From positions 220,241-284,240 of the forward strand of contig MNCI01015505.1 of the NCBI GenBank assembly GCA_015680685.1: a DNA stretch of 64,000 nucleotides. The letters run 5' to 3'. Source of the stretch: Gnetum montanum. Its lineage: Eukaryota > Streptophyta > Gnetopsida > Gnetales > Gnetaceae. The position numbers were made by a program, and so were the translations under genes. This document shows positions 33,706 through 46,047 of the stretch, one piece after another. The notes beneath the pieces are model-generated. The model had not been told where the DNA came from and searched no databases. It worked only from the letters and a program-made list of their open reading frames with translations. Positions within the stretch are counted from its first letter, which is position 1; every line of letters begins with the position of its first letter.

Positions 33706-34770
33706 ATGAATCTAGATCAGCCTTCAATGTTTGTGTTAAATGCACTTGACACATTTACCATTCAACAAGAGGCTAAGATTGATAACTCTGGAAATCTCAT
33801 GATGGTAGGATCGAGGCAATCCCTTAGGCTACATGGCCAAGACCCAAAGTATGCTACACTCAGCAACGAAGAACATAACTTTATATGTGCAAAGATTCAA
33901 GAAGGGTTACCTGTGGATCACCTTGACTTGGAGGCAAACTGGGACTTCAAACTAATCCATTAGGATAGATGAGAGTATATCCCTTCCTTGTTTGACATCA
34001 TCTCACTCACAAAGTCCCACCATCATTTCTTATCCTAGCTCATCTGAGCAAGTGAGCACAACATGGGAATTGACTATGAGGAAGTTCTATAAGAGGAAGA
34101 AGATGAGTTAAAAGAGTGCTCTAAACATAAAAGCCTCTTCCACATCATCTTCCAACAACCACTCCCTGGTCTAGCCCCCTTTAGTTCAATTCACCCATCC
34201 TCCTTGAGATGGTTATAACACTGACATCACCTTCCCACTTCATCAAGCTTAGGTCAATGCCTATAGTGGTAACGCATCAAAAAAATACACACAATATGAT
34301 GCAATAGCTCCATTTAATTTGTTTTTCATGACATCATCTCAACCTACCCATCCATATTTGCCAACAGTAATCACATAAGCTCAGCCCTACATTCACGCAA
34401 GGCTCGTCTCTCGGCCTCAAATGACTCAAGAACCCTATATCTTGCCTATTTTGTTGATGCCCTTAGTGTTAGTCCAAGACACACATGCATGGCTTGCCTC
34501 AATCACTATGCCCATAGCATAGCCAATGCATCAACCACATTGCATGTCTCTACAATTGGTAATCCTACCCTAGGCTGTACAACCAACATAGTAGATACCA
34601 TAGCCAATGCATCAACCACATCACGTGTCTCTGCAATTGGTAATCCTACCCTAGGTTGTACAAGCAACATAGTAGATAACATAGCCAATGCAATTGGCTT
34701 ACGCATCTCAAAACTTGGATCAAGAATTCTAGCTAATCCAAAGTTTGATGGAGGAGGTGAGGTGACTTAA
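33706..34770 (+). pseudogene. Gag leader region of the non-autonomous element
   Basis: Open stretches at 33706-33963 and 34489-34770 are separated by stops. The first includes EAKIDNSGNLMMVGSRQSLR; its function is not recognised. The second holds the 27-residue tandem repeat. They precede the conserved gag core, as N-terminal regions do in Tat-type gag genes. Confidence 0.5.
34519..34700 (+). repeat. 81-bp in-frame tandem repeat (2.3 copies)
   Basis: Units start at 34519, 34600 and 34681 with atagccaatg. The first two are full length (27 codons: IANASTT...NIVD) and differ at only a few bases; the third breaks off after about 20 bases. The length keeps the reading frame. Confidence 0.85.
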
Positions 34771-34798
34771 AGCTGCTTCCTTTGAAACCATCAAGCTG

Positions 34799-36401
34799 GT
34801 GGACTTCTACCAGGATGACCCTATAAGTCTTACAATCCCATCCCTAACTCTACCAACTGGGGTCTCGCTTCCTCAACTCATCAAGTACAATGGAGAAAGG
34901 AACCCCAATGCACATATGGTGACATTTAGGTTTGAGGTCCTGCTAAGAAAAACTTGGCTACACACCATCATGTGCATGTTTGCCATGTCACTAATTGGCA
35001 AAGCCTTAGATTGGAATTGCATGTTGCCCAGAGGCTTTGTCTCCTCTCTAGAAGATCTCTTGAGCCAATTCATGACATGCTTCAAGTACAAATTGAAGTT
35101 GAAAGCCACCCTAGATCAATTGATGCAAATCAAGTAGGGCCACCTAGAGCTTGTACAAAAATTCATCCAATGCTAGAGTGCCTCGTTAAACAAAATACGA
35201 GATCTAATAGCTGAAACACACATTCTAGCCATATTTAAGGGTGCAGTTAACAACTTCATAAAGTCAAAATTGTACTACATGGGCTTTTAGTCTTTAAGCT
35301 AAGCCTTTGGCTAGACCAAGAGCATACAAGATGCAGCTTAAGCTAGTAAGGACTTAGTCTATGTGGCCTACAAAAACCAACATGCAAGAAAGTGGAATGC
35401 AATAATGGCAATGATTGCCACACATGCTAAAGCAACCAATTGGGGGCTGATGGCTAGGAAGCCTAAAGCCTCAACTCACAAAGCCACCAAATTTGATGCT
35501 AAGGCTACCAACCTACCTACATCTATAGTGGCCATGACACAAGTCAGCCAAAGGTCCAACTTTGAGTGCTAGGATTGCTCAAAGTATACCTTGTTGCCAC
35601 TAAAACCCTTAGAGTTGTTGGATGTTGAAATTCATGCACATAAAACATAAGAAAATGTCCAAGGATGCTCGCAAAAGGTACACCAGGTACTATGATCTAC
35701 TAAGGAATCTTACCTTAGCAGCACCAAATGAGCCCCCGATTCCATAGCACTTCAAGATAAACCAATTCTATCATTACCACCAGTTATCCAGTCATAGCAC
35801 AGACTTATGTCGAGCTTTGCAAGATGATCTACAAAGGATGATAGATAGGGATGAACTAGTGCTTGACATAGAAAACCTGGTTAGGTCCTAGAACCAATCC
35901 ATGAGGGTGTACAATAATCCTCTAAATGCATATGGTACTAGCTACTTCATAAACACTATTAGTGTGGGTGGCAAGTTAGAACCAGTGTAGTAGCCTTTTT
36001 TGGTCTGAGTGCCTTCCAGTAGTGTAAGGGTCCCCTTGGCCTCCATGAGTTTGAGGCCCTCCTTCATTGCTAGAGTATCACCTTAGGTACCCACAATACC
36101 CTTCATGGTCAGGGTCCCATAGCATGTTGCAACAATTACTACTTAGCCATTGTTTTTCATTAGGGTGACACAACATGCTAAACCCTCACCTATCCAAAGC
36201 CTCATGGTGGGCAACACATCGACACTTTCTCATTTAAGGGCCAACCCTATTGATAACATCAACAGACCCTCTAGGTGGCAACCTAGGAGGCCCAATGAGC
36301 ATCTCACAGATAGAATGATTAGGCAACATCAAGAGAAAAGAGTGTTGGGTCCGTCAAAGCTGATCCGTATATCTATGATCCCTATGGCCAAAAAAAATTG
36401 A
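34799..36401 (+). pseudogene. Gag core of the non-autonomous element
   Basis: 34799-35137 is an open gag core: LPTGVSLPQLIKYNGERNPN, then MFAMSLIGKALDWNCMLP and SLEDLLSQFMTCFKYKL. This matches the Ty3/gypsy retrotransposon gag domain (Y-G-xxDPxxH, then A..W, then F...F) in Tat form. Downstream open pieces at 35363-35572 and 36150-36401 are interrupted by stops. A Cys pair near 35565 (FEC, DC) may be what is left of a zinc knuckle. This is the only particle protein the element could have supplied. Confidence 0.75.
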
Positions 36402-36740
36402 GGAGGCCATTACTAGTAACTCACAACCAAGCACTGAAGCCTCTATGTAGGCCAAGCCAACAAAGCCTAAGTTTCCTCCATGAGAGATTCATCTCTTAGG
36501 CTACATGGAGGAAGTTAAGGCTAAGAAAAAGGTAGACAATGGTAAGGGCTTCATAGATGCATTAACCCAAGTCAAACAAGTGCCCAAGTAGAAAAATACC
36601 ACATTGATCCTGTATGACATAATTATGACCTCATCTACCCACCATGAAGCATTGGTGTGGATGTTGACCTTCATCCCTATTATGAAGGACATCCCTATAG
36701 ATGAGAACTCCATCCATGTAGTGATGTTGCCCCTTGCACT

Positions 36741-37097
36741 ATGGAAGTCAACTTGACATCCCTTGCATTTCGTGATGAGGTATTTAAGCTCGACCCTGAG
36801 AAGGGTGAGGTCATAACAACCCCCATGTTTATCACCATACATGTTAGGCAATGCAAGATTTGGAGGGTGCACATCGATGATGGGGCTACAACAAATGTCA
36901 TCCCATACACCATTGTCAATAAGTTAGGCCTCATGAACTATATCAAGCCAACAAAAACCACATGCTTGAAGTCCTTTAATGGGTTGTGCATCATTGTTGA
37001 GGGTACCATCATAATAGCCTTCGTGGTAGGGGAGCAATTCCCCACCATTGTCAAATTCATCATCATAGAGGAAATTCTAGGCTTTAAATTAATATGA
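36741..37097 (+). pseudogene. Aspartic protease-like domain of the non-autonomous element
   Basis: The 118-codon open stretch contains VHIDDGATTNVIPYTIVNKL, which matches the Tat-type protease block (VDDGAS.NI.P.....KLGL), preceded by a strand-forming segment (PMFITIHVRQCKIWR). It continues to a KFIIIEEIL segment, after which the frame closes at 37095. No RT fragment follows. The motif carries DDGA rather than DTG/DSG, as seen in some Tat elements. Confidence 0.7.
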
Positions 37098-37734
37098 AGT
37101 AGATTTTGGTTGGCCTAGTTACGAGCTATCTCCTCTTTGATTCACTAAGAGCTCCACCTTTCATACGAAGGTGGTGAAGCTATCATCCATGGTGATAACA
37201 TCATTCCTCTAGCCATCAACAATATCAACATGAAGCAAGGGTTAGAGGTGGAGTTTCCTAATGATGCATTCGCAACAAAGGATAGGAACGAAATGCATGA
37301 GGTAGACATGCTTGAAAGGACAGAAGAAGCTAGTGACCTACTGAAAGATGCCCTGTGGGTAGAATTTCCTATCAACGTGGCAAGCGAGGGTCAAGGAGAC
37401 TACTAAATAGTGCAATCTAGGTCCTACACACCTCCTAACCCACACTGAATTAGGAAGCAATTGCATGACTAAGGTACCCCCTTAGCTCAAAACACATTTG
37501 GTGCCTACCTACCCTTTGCTTTGATGCTTCATGCATTTACCTTTTTCTTGCATTGCATTTTTTTATGCATTTACATTTATCTTAATTGCTTAGATAAAGC
37601 ATTTATTTTCTTTGATTACACATTCATCCACTTAGTTTACACACTTGCCCTGTTAGTTTACACCTTCGTAGTTAATAAAAATACAACAAAATGCATAAAA
37701 ATCATAAAAGCTAAAATTACAAAAAAGAGAGATA
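37098..37734. other. Interior of the non-autonomous element after protease
   Basis: A few more codons of protein-like sequence occur to about 37400, then T-rich sequence. This is where RT should begin in an autonomous element, and none is seen. Confidence 0.5.
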
Positions 37735-38650
37735 GTGTCGGCCCGCTATGGCCTTAAATTGGCAACACATGGCCTACCATGGCCTTAAACTAGTAACATC
37801 GTAGCCTACCATGTTCTTAAACTAGTAACATTATAGCCCTTCATGGCCTTAAATTGGCAATGTTGCAACTTGGAATGACCTTAAACTATCACCCTTAATC
37901 CCCATTTCTATGCCCCAAAATGGCCTTATACTATCATCCTTGATCCCCATCACTATAGCCTAGAATCCCCTAAAACTATCATTGCGGCCTGAAATGGCCT
38001 AAAACTATCACTTTTACTCCCCTCGTTGTGGCGCAAAACAACCTTAAACTAGCAACATTGTGGTCCAAAATGGTCTTAAATGGTTAATCCTATTGATGTG
38101 GCCTAGAATGGCCTTAAACTAGCAAACCACCTGGCCTGGAATGACCTTAAATTATTGCAATGGCTCAAAATGGCCTAAAACTATCACCTTCAATTCTACA
38201 ACCCAACATCAGCCTGCTATGACCTTAAACTAGCATGGGGCCTATCAAGGCTTCAAACTAACAATAGACTTGCTATGGCTCACAATGGCCCAGACTAGCA
38301 TAGTCATAGCAAATACAATAAAATCATCATATGTCATACTTAAAGCTACACTATATTTAGCATGTAGCATCACACATCATCGAAGTAAGGTAAGAACTGG
38401 TCTACTACGATGCTAAATTGGCACAGTAGCTCCTCTGCTACGATGCTAAACTAGCATAGTAGCTTATTTGCCACAATGCTAAATTAGCACAACATTCGTC
38501 CTTGGGTCACTATGTTAAACTAGCACAACACATCCTCTAGGATTATAAACTAATATAGCATGCTCTACCAAGACCTTAAACTGGGTTCACGATCTACTAG
38601 GACCTTAAACTAGTAAGGTCATGGTCTACCAAGACCTTAAATTATGTTCA
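37735..38650 (+). repeat. Satellite-like block of decaying short tandem repeats
   Basis: The core atggccttaaacta recurs about 20 times between 37745 and 38300 with spacers of 20-45 bases (cctaccatg, gcaacat and similar). From 38390 to 38560 the core changes to gctaaactagca, and from 38560 to 38650 to gaccttaaactagtaagg. All share the tail taaacta. No coding potential. Confidence 0.75.
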
Positions 38651-38749
38651 CGGTTAATTACTAATAATTTCATTCATCCTCCTAAAAATGAGTGAGTGAG
38701 CATAAACCTTGCCTCCCTTCTACACTATGAAAATAGGCATGCTGCAACT

Positions 38750-38890
38750 TTAGAATGGAGCACTTATCACTAGTGTAGCCTTTGGAGCACTCGTAGCATC
38801 TTAGCCCCCTACCATTTTATTGGCTTTTTGAGCTCTTGCCACTGGTGTAGCCTTTAGAGCACTCGTAATATATTTTCCCCCTACATTTTA
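38750..38890 (+). repeat. Tandem duplication of about 70 bp
   Basis: Two adjacent units contain ctagtgtagccttt-ggagcactcgta and a following cccccta-cattttatt. They lie in the non-coding 3' interior. Confidence 0.6.
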
Positions 38891-39460
38891 TTTGCATTTT
38901 TTGTTTTGTGATTTTCCTATCTTCTTGAAGTTATGTTTGCACAATGAAGCCCTAGGTCATCATGCAAATGTGCCTCTCATTATAGTAGCAAGTTACCACA
39001 TCACTCTGATGTGCATGATTGGACTAGCTAAGCCTCTCAAGAGTGCACATTCACCTATCTTATTATAGCCTACCCACATCCACTCCCTAAGTAATATAGA
39101 AGCACTGTAATTTTGCAACTAGTCTAGCCATAAATCTACACTAACTCTCTCACAAGCACCCCAACGAGAGGTCAATGCTTCAAGGGAAAACCACTCTAGT
39201 GCCATGGTCACCATCAGTTGTGAGGTCCTTACATCATAATATCCCTACTTACACCCTACGTTCCCCTTTTTATCCCAAGCACATCACTTACACCTTCTCT
39301 TTCTTTTCACCTACCATCTAGCATACCACTATCCACAACATTCTTGAGCATGGTGTAGCGACATTTGATCTCACATTGAAGAGTGATGTTGGTGCCAAAC
39401 CTATTGTGGTGTTTTGCTATTCTTTATTGATGTCTCTCGGGCCACTCCTTGAAATGTTAA
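38891..39460. other. Non-coding 3' interior of the non-autonomous element
   Basis: C/T-rich sequence without coding words, leading to the polypurine tract. Confidence 0.4.
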
Positions 39461-39470
39461 CAAAGAGGGG
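39461..39470 (+). other. Polypurine tract of the non-autonomous element
   Basis: caaagagggg lies just before the right LTR and confirms plus-strand orientation. Confidence 0.6.
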
Positions 39471-39475
39471 CCAAT

Positions 39476-41037
39476 AAAACACCATCAAATTTAGAATACA
39501 ACATCTTGACTACAAATTTGGCTAAGTGTTGAGACTATGCTCAACCCCAGTTGAGAGTATAGTTAGCCTCCAGTAGAGAGAATAGTCAACACAAAGGCCA
39601 GTTTTACAATTTTTTCTAAGTGTCATCATGAAGCCAGAAGTTGCAAATTTTTCTAAGTGCTAAGAATACACTCTCCACTACCCCAAAGCATAGTCAACCT
39701 CTAGTGGATAGTGTAGTCAACATGAATACCTAGTCTTCATAGATTTTTCTAAGTGTTGAGACTATGCTCTCCTACAGCCAAGAGTGTAGTCAAGTGTAGT
39801 CAAATGGAAGCCAGTTTCCACAAGTTTTGACAAGTGTTGGGACTACACTTAGCCCCAGTCAAGAGCATAGTCAGCCTCCAATGGAGAGTGTAGTCAGCAC
39901 ATAGCCACTTTTCTTGCAAAATTTTTTCTAAGTGCGAGACTACTCTCTCCTCCAGTCTAGAGTGTATTTAGCCAAAATGGCCTCTAGTAGCTTCCATAGC
40001 ATGGCAACACCACTCAACTCAACTCTAACTCATCTCTAGCAAGTGTAGTTAGAAAAATGCATCTTTTTATATCTCCTTTTGGGCTCAAAATTATAACTAC
40101 ACTCTACCCCATGCAAGATAGTGGAGAGCATAGTTCTAAAGTGTAGTCTCCAAAATTTCATGTTTTAGATTCCTTATGGTCCTCTCGACACACGCACATA
40201 TAATTGGTAGCATAGTCACACTCTCGTTGTCTCATAGAGTCCTACAAAGCATGATAATGCATAACACCACCAGGCTTAGTGGGAAGCATAGTGGGGTGAC
40301 AGTGTAGTCCCAACCATCCCCTCTGCCATGTGGCATCCATCTTGCATCTTCCACTAACCCTAACCCTATAAATACCCTCTCCCTCAACATTCTCAAGGTT
40401 GGAAAAATTAAAGCATTGGCAAATTTCAAAGTTCAAAAATTAGCAAACTAGAGACTTGGCAAACCTAAGGAGAGCTTGAGAGAGAACCAGAGGCATATTG
40501 ATGAAGTTGCAAATCACCATAGCCCACTATAGTCCACCAGAACATCATAGCCCATGGTACACCATGGTAGCCAACATGGTAGATGTAGACACCTCGACAG
40601 AACACCAGTCTTCATGACCAAACACCTGCAATACTATGACTATGTTTTCCACTATGCCTGTTGTACATTGCATATCTTCTAATCCCTTTTGGTGTTAACT
40701 ATGCTCAACCCCATTTGGGATGGTTTTTTTTCTCTCTTTCTTTCTTTGCATTTTTAGCATTTTATATTATTTCATCGCATATCCATGCCTAAAACTACAC
40801 TTGGGTGACAGTCCCTACATGTTGGCATCCTTGTTTTTGCCAAAAACTTAACTATGCTTAACCCCATTAACACCATTGAAACCACTCAAACACTTAGCAG
40901 TATTTTGCATCAGCAGCATAACTAACCACGTTGCACCCTGGTTACATCCAGTAAGTTCCTATTCGATTGATGAGACCATTCAGAGCACCTCGTCTCCACC
41001 TCCAGTAGGCCCTCGTGCAAACTTGGGGTTAGGTTGT
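39476..41037 (+). repeat. 3' LTR of the non-autonomous element, part 1
   Basis: Aligns to 31733-33267 with the same hairpin words and a tataaata box at 40377-40384. It is interrupted after gttgt (41033-41037) by Tat-2. Similarity to the left LTR is about 85% by eye, so the insertion is old. Confidence 0.8.
41033..41037. repeat. Target site duplication of Tat-2, left copy
   Basis: gttgt here, gctgt at 50540-50544 (one C/T difference); the empty site in the left LTR reads gctat. Confidence 0.75.
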
Positions 41038-41825
41038 TGATGAGCCATGATATCATGGCCTACCGCAATTTCTATAAATAAGAGGTGGCTTTCCCTATTC
41101 TAGGCAGTTAGACTTAGACCCTTAGCTAAACTCTTACAATTTTACAATTCTAGAGTTAGAATAATTTCCATCTGCCCACAGTAGGAGTCTTAAAGTGAAC
41201 AGACCTTTATTCGAGCAAATTGTACCTAAGCACACATTTGTGTACGGCAATAAAGACGAACTTTATGATAAACCTTACAGCATGTGGATTAAGCTACATA
41301 GGAATTAATTATTATTGAATGTTTAAATTCTTTCATAGTTAATTAATCTCTCTCTCAACCCTTGACCTCCCTAGTTAAGTACACTCAGTACGACTGCTTC
41401 AAGCATGTGTGTAGCGCTTGGTAACCCAGTAACAAGTAGCGTTTGGTAATCCTAGTAGCGTTGCACTAGTTCGGGATGTGTGCGAAAAGTGGGAATGGAT
41501 ACTGGTGTTAGGACAATTAGAACTTAGTTATTCACTTAGTTCTCCTTACCTTCCCCTATTAGAATAAGACATTAAAAAGATAAAAGTTATAAAAATCATG
41601 TACCTTAAGCTTGCTTAACCATACAACCATGATAATACAAGTAAGTTTGGGAGGATAACGATTGATTAACCCTAAGTGTTCCATTAGGGCACGTAAGCAC
41701 TTAGTCCTTGGAGTTTGACTGAATTGCGCATGAAATGCTCATATTCATATGGTTGAGTGTAGGGGTANACGCATGAAATGCTCGTATTCATATGGTTGAG
41801 TGTAGGGGTACCTCGCCACTCATCA
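41038..41825 (+). repeat. 5' LTR of Tat-2
   Basis: TATA box at 41073-41080, AATAAA at 41249-41254. The assembly duplication around 41768 adds about 43 bp. U3 is shorter than in Tat-1 and lacks its gatatc cluster. Confidence 0.92.
41727..41811. repeat. Assembly join: single N flanked by a direct repeat of about 41 bp
   Basis: N at 41768 separates two copies of cgcatgaaatgctc...ggggta that differ at one base. The right LTR of the same element has only one copy, so the doubling is an assembly artefact. Confidence 0.85.
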
Positions 41826-41826
41826 T

Positions 41827-41844
41827 TGGTGCCATTGCTAGGGA
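41827..41844 (+). other. Primer binding site of Tat-2 (tRNA-Asp type)
   Basis: TGGTGCCATTGCTAGGGA, one base after the LTR. It differs from the Tat-1 site by one G to A. Confidence 0.8.
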
Positions 41845-41941
41845 CTTAGTTGTTTGTGCGCTACGTAGAACATAGGAAATCATCCATATCATTAGGATGT
41901 TAAAATGAACCCTTAGGATTGATCAAAGGAAAGATAAGACA

Positions 41942-43993
41942 ATGGTAAATCGCACACCGAACAAGACGAAAATATCTTCTTCTTCACACAAGAGCACTTC
42001 ACAACCTAGGACTAAGATAAGAGAAAATCGGCGGCATAACACATGTAACCAAGATCTGCTAATTCCTCAACAATTTTGGGTAGTGTATACTCATCATGAT
42101 GAGTATGTACCTAATTTCACCTTTATCCTCCACCAAGATGGACAACTATGTTGGAGAGACTTGGAGGGTAACATAGTGTTGTCTCTAGATTGATCAGTCC
42201 CCAACATGCTCCTTCATGCTCTCACACGAATAGGCATGCTACTTTTATACATGGAATACATTGTGTGCGATCATGACATAAGGCACTATCATCCCATAGA
42301 AGTGCAACATCAACGAGACTTGCAACAGGAGAGTTACCATGCATCCTTGAAGTGTAAAGGGCCCTATAACACCCCACACGTTTTAAGTGAAATTGGGGAT
42401 GGCGAACCGATTTCAACAGGTTCCCCACCAATCGATGTTCCCCCTCCTAACAATGGTCAGGAGGTGGTGTATCAGAACCTCCACTCTATAGTTCATAACC
42501 CTAATGAGGGAACAAAAACACACGATAAGGGCGGATGTTCTGATTGTAATCATGATCAAGGCCATGACCACCGAAGAGAAGGTAGAAAACACCATCATGA
42601 CAATGGTTCTCCTTCTTCTTCACCTTCATCATCACATTCACCCTCTCCTTCGATGTTTGAATGTAGTCATAAGGAAACTAACTGTGAGGATAAAGGAAAA
42701 TCAAGTGAAAAACATTGATGAGACAGTCGAGAACGAGGACGAGGGCACTCTAGGAAATCATGGCATAGAAGAAGGGAGAGTAGGGAACTATGTAGAAATC
42801 ACAGACACTATGAATGAGATGACCACGAAGAACCCCTACTCACAACCAGAATCATGCTGGATATAATGGAGGCCATAAGAATTCTAACAAGGCACCAAAA
42901 GGACAATAGGATCAAGAGGTTAGACATGAGTAATATTCCATGATTTGAAGGGGGATATAACGCTAATCCTCAAAATCACTTACAAGAATTCCATGATGTG
43001 TGTGCCTTGTATAACATCGAGAACAAAGGGAAAAAACTAAAGTTGTTCCCAAGGACACTAGTGAAAGAAGCGGAAAACTGGTACTAGTCCTTAGAAGCAG
43101 AATCCATTCAGAGGTGTAGTACGACGTTATAACTGTTTAATGATAAGTATCAAACGTACTCCCAAGTGTCTCACCTATGAAAAAAAATCCAAGGATGGTA
43201 GCAAGGAAATCATGAACCCTTGGATGCTACCATGGGCCACTATTACACACTGTTACATCGTTGCCCCAACCATGGTTCTTTGTAGTGGAATCAATTATGC
43301 CATCTCGTGGATGGACTTAGGCATGAAACAAGGAGAACCATTGGAACGTATGCCCAAGAGAGATTATCAAAGCTTAGGTCTCATCAAGTTCATAGATTTC
43401 TAGAGCAAGTAGCGAAGGAAGAAGGGGAGCTACATAAGAGAGAAAGTGCAGAAGAGTACAACCGAGATCCTTCCCTCCGAAAAAGGGGAGTGAGATTCTG
43501 TGAGGAGGAGGAAGAGTCACCACTCGAGGAGATGGTGAATAGGAAAACTTTGCTGCTCCAAAAATTAACAATAGAAGTGTCAGCAAAGGTAGACCAAATG
43601 TGGGACTCCTTAGATAGTAGGTTCAAAACTATTCTTAAAATCGTAGAGGAGTCTAGCAAGCGAGGTAGTGACTATGACAAAAAGAAAAAGAGAGAAATGG
43701 ACAATGCACATAACAACGGTAAGGGTAAAATGGCCATCACTGATGAGGTTGTGGATTCAAATACAGACAATGATGATGGATGTGAGATATGCCAATATGA
43801 TCATCCCGGGGGATGTTGCCCTGTGATCGCACATCTACAGGAGTCTGGGGTGTATGCACTCAACCCACCACTTAACAAATGGCAAGCACCCCGACGGTTA
43901 CCTTATCCCCAAGGTAATCCAAGGCAGTTCCACCAACCTTCAATGTATTATCCAAGTGGAACTCCATCACAACCTGTTGAGCAACACCAATAG
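41942..43993 (+). pseudogene. Gag of Tat-2 with N-terminal leader domain
   Basis: The leader at 41942-42193 reads TKISSSSHKSTSQPR, then FTFILHQDGQLCWRDLEGNI. It is shared with Tat-1 but unlike any gag domain I know. A second open piece (42206-42718) ends in a His/Asp-rich and Ser-Pro-rich stretch. The gag core (about 42930-43140) is broken by stops. 43307-43993 carries the helical C-terminal half (LRSHQVHRFLEQVAKEEGEL) and the zinc-knuckle-like CEICQYDHPGGCCP, then a Pro/Gln-rich end. Start chosen at 41942 because it is the first ATG after the PBS conserved in context. At least three frameshifts. Confidence 0.85.
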
Positions 43994-44302
43994 TGACAAT
44001 AGCCATAGTCATGGGGGATGCCAGCACCAAGGCAACAATACCCCTACTGGCAACCGGACCCATATGGCTACTACGTGCAGTAGCCAATCTCTCCACATGA
44101 CTCTATTGGTAATGTGACACAACAACATCACTACCAAGCTTGGGAGTATTATAGAACTCCTTCTCCTAGGGGAGATAACCCATAGGAATACCATCCTCCA
44201 AATCCATCCGCAAATCTCACACCAATAGCTCCATTACCACCTACTCCAGCAATGCAAGGGGAACTTCTCACTCAATTGTAGCAACGCAATGTCACAAGGG
44301 CT

Positions 44303-44817
44303 ATGAATCCTCAACCCGTAGTTGGTTCTAACAACCTTATGAAGAAAATACCTTTCTTCAGAATCAACAATCCGACCAAGCCCTCACAACTACAAGCAGC
44401 TGAACCTCTGAATGCCTTCCCATCACTTAAGGCTTCAAGGCTTCATTCAAACCAAACATCAAGCTCAACACATACGGTTATGTTAACACATGTCGTTACT
44501 ACTGGATTAAGGTGGGCCACCTTCCTAGGAAATTCTCTGATCCTGGAAGTCCTCTAATCTATCTCCAAGTCACTAGGAATGAACCATGTAAAGCTCTTCT
44601 AGACTCAGGTTTCAGAGTCAACTTAATCTCACAAGAGATGTACAAAGCCTGGAACCTACCTCTATTAAGGAAGAGTAATATTCAACTAGAGCTGGCTGAC
44701 CAATCCATCACTGTTCCCTTGGAACTGGTGGAGGACATCGTTACCACTGTGTGGGGGTGGTTGTATCCAGCTGATTTCCTAGTGATACAAGTGAACAACG
44801 GTAAAGGGGACTTCTAA
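44303..44817 (+). pseudogene. Aspartic protease of Tat-2
   Basis: 44512-44817 includes GSPLIYLQVTRNEPCKALLD and SGFRVNLISQEMYKAWN, so the active site DSG is kept. The domain closes with WGWLYPADFLVIQVNNGKGD and a stop at 44815-44817. An upstream Ser/Thr-rich linker is in another frame (44303-44557). This is the best preserved protease of the three family members. Confidence 0.85.
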
Positions 44818-44823
44818 ATAATA

Positions 44824-46047
44824 ATGAGAAGAGCATGGCTAAGTACTATCGATACACGCCTAGGAATCCATGATCTTTCCCTAGAAATATCCAAGAAGAA
44901 CACTTTTGGAAAGAGTGAGAAGAAGAAAGTTCCATGCATCGCATATAGTGACACAAGGTGCAATTGCGTGCAGAGATCATGGGTTATGCAAAGTTTAGCA
45001 TTGCCTGCATGCAATTGGTGTGCACAAGAAATTAATATACAAAAGTTCCTGTATGCAACAACCACTCAACAAGAAGACACCCAGTGGCTGATGGCTAATC
45101 AAGAGAGCAACTCACTAACATGCATGGAACTAACTGAGGGAATAGCTAGTGCTTACATTAAAAGCATAGATACACTAGAGCAAGTTCGTTGCCAACTTCC
45201 AAGCCTTAACCTTGAAAACATCAACTGGGTGAAGTTGGAGATTCCTGAGAGATTTAAACAAGAGCCCCTAGATTTGAAACCATTGCCCACCGATCTGGAG
45301 TATATGATCCTTGAAAATGGAAAATCGGTGATCATCAATGCAAGACTTGTTCCCAAGAAAAAACAAAGACTGCTGAAAGTGATAAACAAGTGGTCAAAAG
45401 CCTCTGCCTGGTGATACCCCAAGTTAACAAGAATAGATCCTAGGATATGCCAGCATAGGATTTACACTGACCCGTCCATGAAACCTCAAAAACAACCACA
45501 GAGGCGATTGAATCCAAAATTGAAGCAAATGGTAAAAGAAAAAATATAATAGCTTCTTAAGGCTGGGTACATATATCCCATTGCTGATAGTGAACAGGTT
45601 AGCCCTCTGGTGATCGTGCCTAAAAAGGGAGGCAAATGGAGGGTGTGTATAGATTTTAGGCTGCTGCACATGGCAACATTTAAGGATCACTTTCCGTTTC
45701 CATTCATTAACCAAGTCTTAAAAACCATAGCAGGTCATCACTATTATAGTTTTATGGATGGCTATAGTGGATACAACTAAATACGGATAGCCCCAGAAGA
45801 TCAATCCAAGACAACGTTCACTAGTCCTTGGGGAATGTTTGCATATAAACAAATGTCGTTTGGCATGTGCAATGCTCCTGCCACATTTCAACGCCTAGTT
45901 CTAAGCATATTCCAACAACAGAAAGGAAGTAGAGTGGAAGTATTTATGGACGACTTCTCCACTTATGGAACAAGCTTTGATCAAGCCTTGGACCGATTAG
46001 AGCAAGTGCTGAAAAGATGCGTAGAAACCAACTTAAGGCTCAACTAG
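44824..46047 (+). pseudogene. Connector and reverse transcriptase of Tat-2
   Basis: 44824-45414 is an open connector (TIDTRLGIHDLSLEISKKN, later NLENINWVKLEIPERFKQEP). RT follows: RICQHRIYTD, LLKAGYIYPIADSEQVSPLV, GGKWRVCIDFRLL, YYSFMDGYSGYN, then a stop, then IRIAPEDQSKTTFTSPWGMF and CNAPATFQRLVLSIFQQQ, ending with EVFMDDFSTYG (both catalytic Asp kept, about 45940-45970). Only a few stops separate these blocks. Confidence 0.93.

Noticed and set aside
34506-34706. Minus-strand open frame over the 81-bp repeat
   Set aside because: It is a shadow of the tandem repeat. The gag-direction frame on the plus strand fits the neighbouring gag core.
37735-38650. CRISPR-like array
   Set aside because: Repeats and spacers vary in length and sequence; the block is degenerate satellite-like sequence in a eukaryotic retroelement.
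43140-43403. Separate small gene at the gag of Tat-2
   Set aside because: It is an out-of-frame reading of the gag core. The correct frame aligns with Tat-1 gag.
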